A program made the translations under genes and the position numbers. Source: Mannheimia varigena (GTDB lineage Bacteria; Pseudomonadota; Gammaproteobacteria; Enterobacterales; Pasteurellaceae). Taken from it: 64,000 bases of DNA. The notes beneath the pieces are model-generated. The model did not search any database and was not told the DNA's origin. It saw only the letters and a list, made by a program, of their open reading frames with translations. This document shows positions 60,459-64,000 of the stretch, in pieces (position 1 is the stretch's first letter; each line of letters begins with the position of its first letter). The stretch spans positions 186,001 through 250,000 of the forward strand of contig NZ_CP016226.1 of the NCBI RefSeq assembly GCF_013377235.1. The letters run 5' to 3'.

Positions 60459-62846
60459 ATGAAATTCAATGAATCTTGGTTGCGTGAATGGGTAAACCCG
60501 GCGATTAGTACTGAACAGCTTTGCAACCAAATCACAATGTTAGGTTTAGAAGTCGATGATGTAGAACCGGTTGCCGGAGCTTTCTCTGGCGTAGTCGTGG
60601 GTGAAGTGATGGAATGTGCTCAACACCCTGATGCGGATAAATTGCGTGTAACTAAAGTAAATGTAGGCGGTGATCGTTTATTAGACATCGTGTGCGGTGC
60701 ACCAAACTGTCGTCAAGGATTGAAAGTCGCTTGTGCGGTGGACGGTGCAGTTTTACCGGGCGATTTCAAAATCAAGAAAACCAAATTGCGCGGTCAGCCG
60801 TCAGAGGGAATGCTTTGTTCTTATTCAGAATTAGGTATTAAAGAAGATCATAGCGGCATTATTGAATTGCCTGCGGACGCTCCAATCGGTCAAGATTTCC
60901 GTGACTATTTGAATTTAAACGATGTGGCGATTGAAATCAGCCTCACCCCAAACCGTGCAGACTGTTTAAGCATTGCCGGTATTGCTCGTGAAGTGGGCGT
61001 GATTAACCAAGCAGATGTTAAAGCTCCAACAATTACCCCTGTTTCTGCTACGATTTCAGACAAAGTGGCGGTTGAGCTGAAAGCTCCAGAGGCTTGCCCA
61101 CGTTATTTAGCTCGTGTAGTGAAAAACGTGAATGTGAAAGCGGCTTCGCCATTATGGTTACAAGAAAAATTACGCCGTTGTGGTATTCGCTCAATTGACC
61201 CGATTGTCGATATTACCAACCTCAGTTTATTAGAACTTGGTCAGCCAATGCACGCTTTTGATGCAGCAAAAATTGAAGGCGGTATTCAAGTGCGTATGGC
61301 AAAAGAGGGCGAAGAGTTGGTGTTATTAGATGGCACTACAGCGAAATTGCAGTCAAATACGCTGGTAATTGCTGATAGCAAAGGTGCATTGGCAATGGCT
61401 GGGATCTTCGGCGGTGAAGCAAGTGGCGTGAGTGAAAACACCAAAGATGTGGTGTTAGAAGCTGCATTTTTTGCACCGCTTGCGATTACAGGCAGAGCCC
61501 GTCAATACGGCTTACACACCGATGCCTCACACCGTTTCGAACGTGGTGTTGATCCTGAATTAACCCGTCAAGCAATGGAACGTGCAACCGCACTATTAAT
61601 TGAGATTTGTGGTGGTGAGGCAGGTGAAATTGTGGAAGCGGTGAGCGAAGTAAATTTACCAAAACGCAATACTGTCACGCTACGCCGTAGCAAATTAGAT
61701 TCTGTTATCGGTCATCACATTGAAGATGCTACGGTGACAGACATTTTAACTCGCTTAGGTTTAAAAGTGACTTTTGCAAATGATACTTGGACGGCGGTTG
61801 CCCCAAGCTGGCGTTTCGATATTGAAATTGAAGAAGATTTAATCGAAGAAGTGGCTCGTATCTACGGCTATAACAGCATTCCAAATAATTCGCCACTTGC
61901 TCATTTAACGATGAAAGGCACGCCTGAAAAATTGTTGGAAGCTAACCGCATTCGTATGGCGTTGGTGGATAGCGATTATCAAGAAGTGGTGACTTATAGC
62001 TTCGTTGATCCAAAAACGCAACAGCTATTGCACCCTCAACAAGAGGCATTAATTTTACCAAATCCGATTTCAAGCGAAATGTCAGCAATGCGTCTTTCGC
62101 TATTAACCGGTTTATTGGATACCATTGTTTACAACCAAAGCCGTCAGCAAAATCGTGTACGTATTTTTGAGTCTGGTTTACGTTTTATCCCAGATAACAA
62201 TGCGGAATCAGGTGTTCGCCAAGAGTTAGTCTTTGGTGCGGCAATTGTTGGTGATAAACGGCCGGTTCATTGGGAAAATAAATCAGAAGCAGCTGATTTC
62301 TTCGATTTGAAAGGCGATATTGAACGAGTGCTTTCATTAACCGCAGTTCGCAATGATCTCCAATTTGTGGCGAAACAATTCCCGGCATTACACCCGGGGC
62401 AATCTGCAGCGATTATGTTAGATGGTAAAGAGATCGGTTTTATCGGTACGGTTCACCCATCTATCGTGCAAAAACTCGGCATTAAAGGCAAACCAATCGT
62501 ATGTGAAATTTTAGCTTCTGCAATTGCAGAGCGTCCTGTTGCACAAGCGGGTGAAATTTCTCGTTTCCCTGCAAATAACCGTGATATTGCGGTAGTGGTT
62601 GATGAAACGGTTCCAGCTGGTGAAGTGCTAGAAGTTTGCAGCCAAGCAGCTGGTAGTAAATTAGTGGCATTAAACTTATTCGATGTTTATCGAGGTGCAA
62701 ATTTAGCTGAAGGTAAGAAAAGTTTAGCGATTAGTTTAACCGTTCAGGATAAAGAAAAAACCTTAGAAGAAAGTGAAATCAATGCTGTTATTCAAGCAGT
62801 ATTAGCTGAATTGGCGACACGTTTCAATGCGGTACTTCGTGATTAA
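60459..62846 (+). CDS. pheT: Phenylalanyl-tRNA synthetase beta subunit
   Basis: 795 residues, as in E. coli. The N-terminal EMAP/tRNA-binding domain (about 40-150) is followed by B3/B4 editing (VDITNLSLLELGQPMHAFD near 247), B5, a catalytic-like core and the C-terminal anticodon-binding FDX domain (about 700-795: SRFPANNRDIAVVVDE). The 59-base gap after pheS holds an uptake sequence (about 60410) but no terminator, so the two are co-transcribed. Confidence 0.97.
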   Translation: MKFNESWLREWVNPAISTEQLCNQITMLGLEVDDVEPVAGAFSGVVVGEVMECAQHPDADKLRVTKVNVGGDRLLDIVCGAPNCRQGLKVACAVDGAVLPGDFKIKKTKLRGQPSEGMLCSYSELGIKEDHSGIIELPADAPIGQDFRDYLNLNDVAIEISLTPNRADCLSIAGIAREVGVINQADVKAPTITPVSATISDKVAVELKAPEACPRYLARVVKNVNVKAASPLWLQEKLRRCGIRSIDPIVDITNLSLLELGQPMHAFDAAKIEGGIQVRMAKEGEELVLLDGTTAKLQSNTLVIADSKGALAMAGIFGGEASGVSENTKDVVLEAAFFAPLAITGRARQYGLHTDASHRFERGVDPELTRQAMERATALLIEICGGEAGEIVEAVSEVNLPKRNTVTLRRSKLDSVIGHHIEDATVTDILTRLGLKVTFANDTWTAVAPSWRFDIEIEEDLIEEVARIYGYNSIPNNSPLAHLTMKGTPEKLLEANRIRMALVDSDYQEVVTYSFVDPKTQQLLHPQQEALILPNPISSEMSAMRLSLLTGLLDTIVYNQSRQQNRVRIFESGLRFIPDNNAESGVRQELVFGAAIVGDKRPVHWENKSEAADFFDLKGDIERVLSLTAVRNDLQFVAKQFPALHPGQSAAIMLDGKEIGFIGTVHPSIVQKLGIKGKPIVCEILASAIAERPVAQAGEISRFPANNRDIAVVVDETVPAGEVLEVCSQAAGSKLVALNLFDVYRGANLAEGKKSLAISLTVQDKEKTLEESEINAVIQAVLAELATRFNAVLRD

Positions 62847-62860
62847 TTATCAAATAAAAT

Positions 62861-62890
62861 ATGGCTGATGTTATATCAGCCATAAAAATA
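62861..62890 (+). terminator. Weak hairpin between pheT and ihfA
   Basis: ATGGCTGAT and ATCAGCCAT around GTTAT, followed by an A-rich rather than T-rich stretch. It is likely a partial terminator or an mRNA-stabilising stem. Confidence 0.5.
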
Positions 62891-62904
62891 AATAAGGATC
62901 AATT

Positions 62905-63210
62905 ATGGCACTTACCAAGATTGAAATTGCAGAAAATCTGGTAGAAAAATTAGGTTTAGAAAAGCGTGTTGCAAAGCAATTAATTGAACTATTTTTTGAA
63001 GAAATTCGTAGTTCTCTTGAAAATGGAGAGGAAGTGAAATTATCTGGCTTTGGTAATTTTTCACTTCGAGAGAAAAATGCTCGCCCGGGCCGAAATCCGA
63101 AAACAGGTGAAGATGTTGCTGTATCGGCTCGTAGGGTTGTCGTGTTTAAGGCCGGGCAAAAATTACGTGATCGTGTTGAGCAAGCAAACCCTGAATCAGA
63201 AACAAATTAA
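62905..63210 (+). CDS. ihfA: Integration host factor subunit alpha
   Basis: DNA-bending nucleoid protein that works as a heterodimer with IhfB. 101 residues (E. coli 99). The family signature GFGNFSLREKNARPGRNPKTGE is at about 48-69 (shown by its limits), with the intercalating Pro in GRNPKTG. It follows pheT as in E. coli, with AAGGATC as ribosome site. Confidence 0.95.
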   Translation: MALTKIEIAENLVEKLGLEKRVAKQLIELFFEEIRSSLENGEEVKLSGFGNFSLREKNARPGRNPKTGEDVAVSARRVVVFKAGQKLRDRVEQANPESETN

Positions 63211-63236
63211 GTCTAAATGCTCAAATGGAGTATTCA

Positions 63237-63761
63237 ATGAAATTAACTAAAAAATGGTTATCTTTAGGATTTATTTTAGCTAGTGTAATTGTATTATCTG
63301 GATGTTCTAGTTCAGACACTTCGGCTTCTAAAGCACAGGCAAGAAGTAAAATTTACCACTCGGCATATCATACAGATCTTGCTGATCCTATTATGGCAAT
63401 TAGCCGTTTAAGTGAGCATCAACACGAGTGGAAAGGTACTCGTTATCGCTTAGGTGGTAATAATAAATCAGGTATTGATTGTTCGGGATTTATGCAAGTG
63501 ACATTTAGAGATCTATTTGGGATTAGCTTGCCAAGAACAACGAAAGATCAAGCTAAAGAAGGCCAACGTATCTCTAAAAAAGATTTACGAACAGGTGATT
63601 TAGTATTTTTTAATACAGGAAGAGGCCCGAATGGCAAGCATGTAGGTGTTTATGTTAAAAAAGGGCAATTCCTACATGCTTCAACTAAAGGTGGGGTAAT
63701 TTATTCAGATTTAGAATCACCTTATTGGTCAAAAGTATTCTGGCAGGCTCGCCGTTTATAA
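63237..63761 (+). CDS. mepS: NlpC/P60 murein DD-endopeptidase lipoprotein (MepS/Spr-like)
   Basis: Outer-membrane lipoprotein that cuts peptide crosslinks to let the cell wall grow. 174 residues from the ATG at 63237 (GGAG upstream). The lipobox is LSGC (Cys23). The catalytic triad of the NlpC/P60 fold is C82 (GIDCSGFMQ), H135 (GKHVGVYV) and H147 (FLHASTKGG). In E. coli its turnover depends on NlpI, also encoded in this window. NlpC of the same family is a possible alternative name. Confidence 0.85.
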   Translation: MKLTKKWLSLGFILASVIVLSGCSSSDTSASKAQARSKIYHSAYHTDLADPIMAISRLSEHQHEWKGTRYRLGGNNKSGIDCSGFMQVTFRDLFGISLPRTTKDQAKEGQRISKKDLRTGDLVFFNTGRGPNGKHVGVYVKKGQFLHASTKGGVIYSDLESPYWSKVFWQARRL

Positions 63762-63775
63762 TATAGGGCAATAAA

Positions 63776-64000
63776 ATGCTGAAAAAAATCGGACAAGCGG
63801 TCGTTTTTGGACTTTTTTGTGCAATTTTAATTTTGTTTGTGGCTCCCCTTTTCCAAGGTAAAGGGAATACATTCCCATTAACGGCATTCAAACAACCAGA
63901 TATAGTGAGTTATAGTGAGGCAGTTAAAATAGCGTCTCCTGCAGTTGTGAATGTGTATAGTCGAAATCTAAGTGATGATAATGAAGGATTCGAGGTAAAA
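63776..64000 (+). CDS. degS: DegS-like periplasmic serine protease, N-terminal part (cut by window edge)
   Basis: 75 codons from the ATG at 63776 to the window end. An N-terminal membrane anchor (VVFGLFCAILILFVAPLF) and the start of a trypsin-like domain (SYSEAVKIASPAVVNVYSR) match DegS, the anchored HtrA protease that starts the sigma-E response by cutting RseA. The catalytic triad lies outside the window. A full uptake signal core (63793-63802) is encoded within the anchor as GQAVV. Confidence 0.82.
   Translation, partial: MLKKIGQAVVFGLFCAILILFVAPLFQGKGNTFPLTAFKQPDIVSYSEAVKIASPAVVNVYSRNLSDDNEGFEVK
63793..63802 (+). repeat. Actinobacillus-type uptake signal sequence in degS
   Basis: ACAAGCGGTC, the full core of the uptake signal common in this window. 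Other cores lie in both strands of coding and intergenic DNA, for example at about 8474, 17846, 26560, 35140, 43243 and 56514. They mark a naturally competent Pasteurellaceae of the Actinobacillus / Mannheimia branch. Confidence 0.85.

Overview
The window is a chromosomal segment of a gamma-proteobacterium of the family Pasteurellaceae. Housekeeping gene order matches that family (pnp-nlpI-deaD, mukFEB, rlmE-ftsH, rplM-rpsI, pheST-ihfA). The DNA is peppered with the uptake signal core ACAAGCGGTC, the form used by the Actinobacillus pleuropneumoniae / Mannheimia / Bibersteinia branch rather than the AAGTGCGGT form of Haemophilus influenzae. Mannheimia or a close relative is the best guess; species cannot be fixed from sequence reading alone.

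Layout. 1-4073 (minus): RNA turnover genes deaD (cut by the window edge), nlpI and pnp. 4376-6622: parC. 6723-16329: a tetrathionate respiration locus, ttrBCA on minus and the ttrSR two-component system on plus, with the divergent arrangement known from Salmonella. The space between the halves holds an AT-rich restriction-modification cassette (vsr, a C5-cytosine methyltransferase, a probable restriction endonuclease). 16500-23129: the condensin mukFEB. 23230-31675: a sugar-efflux MFS transporter, yejLM (minus), and an acrRAB-type RND efflux operon. 31929-36328: guaB, a HAD phosphatase, an orphan lipoprotein and guaA. 36480-44584: glmU, a calcium/proton antiporter, rlmE-ftsH, and hisC-aroA. 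44641-49668: an SH3 membrane protein, a PiT phosphate transporter with its DUF47 partner, serC and a sodium/calcium exchanger. 49780-57046: glnD, zapG/yhcB, rplM-rpsI, yaaA, a lipoprotein, fieF and a zinc-ribbon protein. 57149-64000: a cystine transporter, a nitroreductase, pheST, ihfA, a MepS-like endopeptidase and the start of degS.

The most distinctive signal outside the genes is a set of very small palindromes, mostly 7-9 bp arms around a 3-nt loop. They occur singly or in arrays: four between ttrS and ttrR, four after the HAD gene, one between mukE and mukB, one forming the parC stop codon. A second form is preceded by GTAGGG; it lies after guaB, as an in-frame inward-facing pair inside ttrC, and as a degenerate copy in a lipoprotein signal-peptide region. 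Arms differ between copies while pairing and loop size are kept, so I regard them as a candidate repeat family or families worth a genome-wide look.

Uptake sequences are often paired head to head and double as intrinsic terminators. Readable regulatory sites include a PurR box at guaB, a TyrR-like box at hisC, an FNR-like site upstream of ttrB and a palindromic operator at acrR. I saw no tRNA, rRNA, CRISPR array, transposase or prophage gene.
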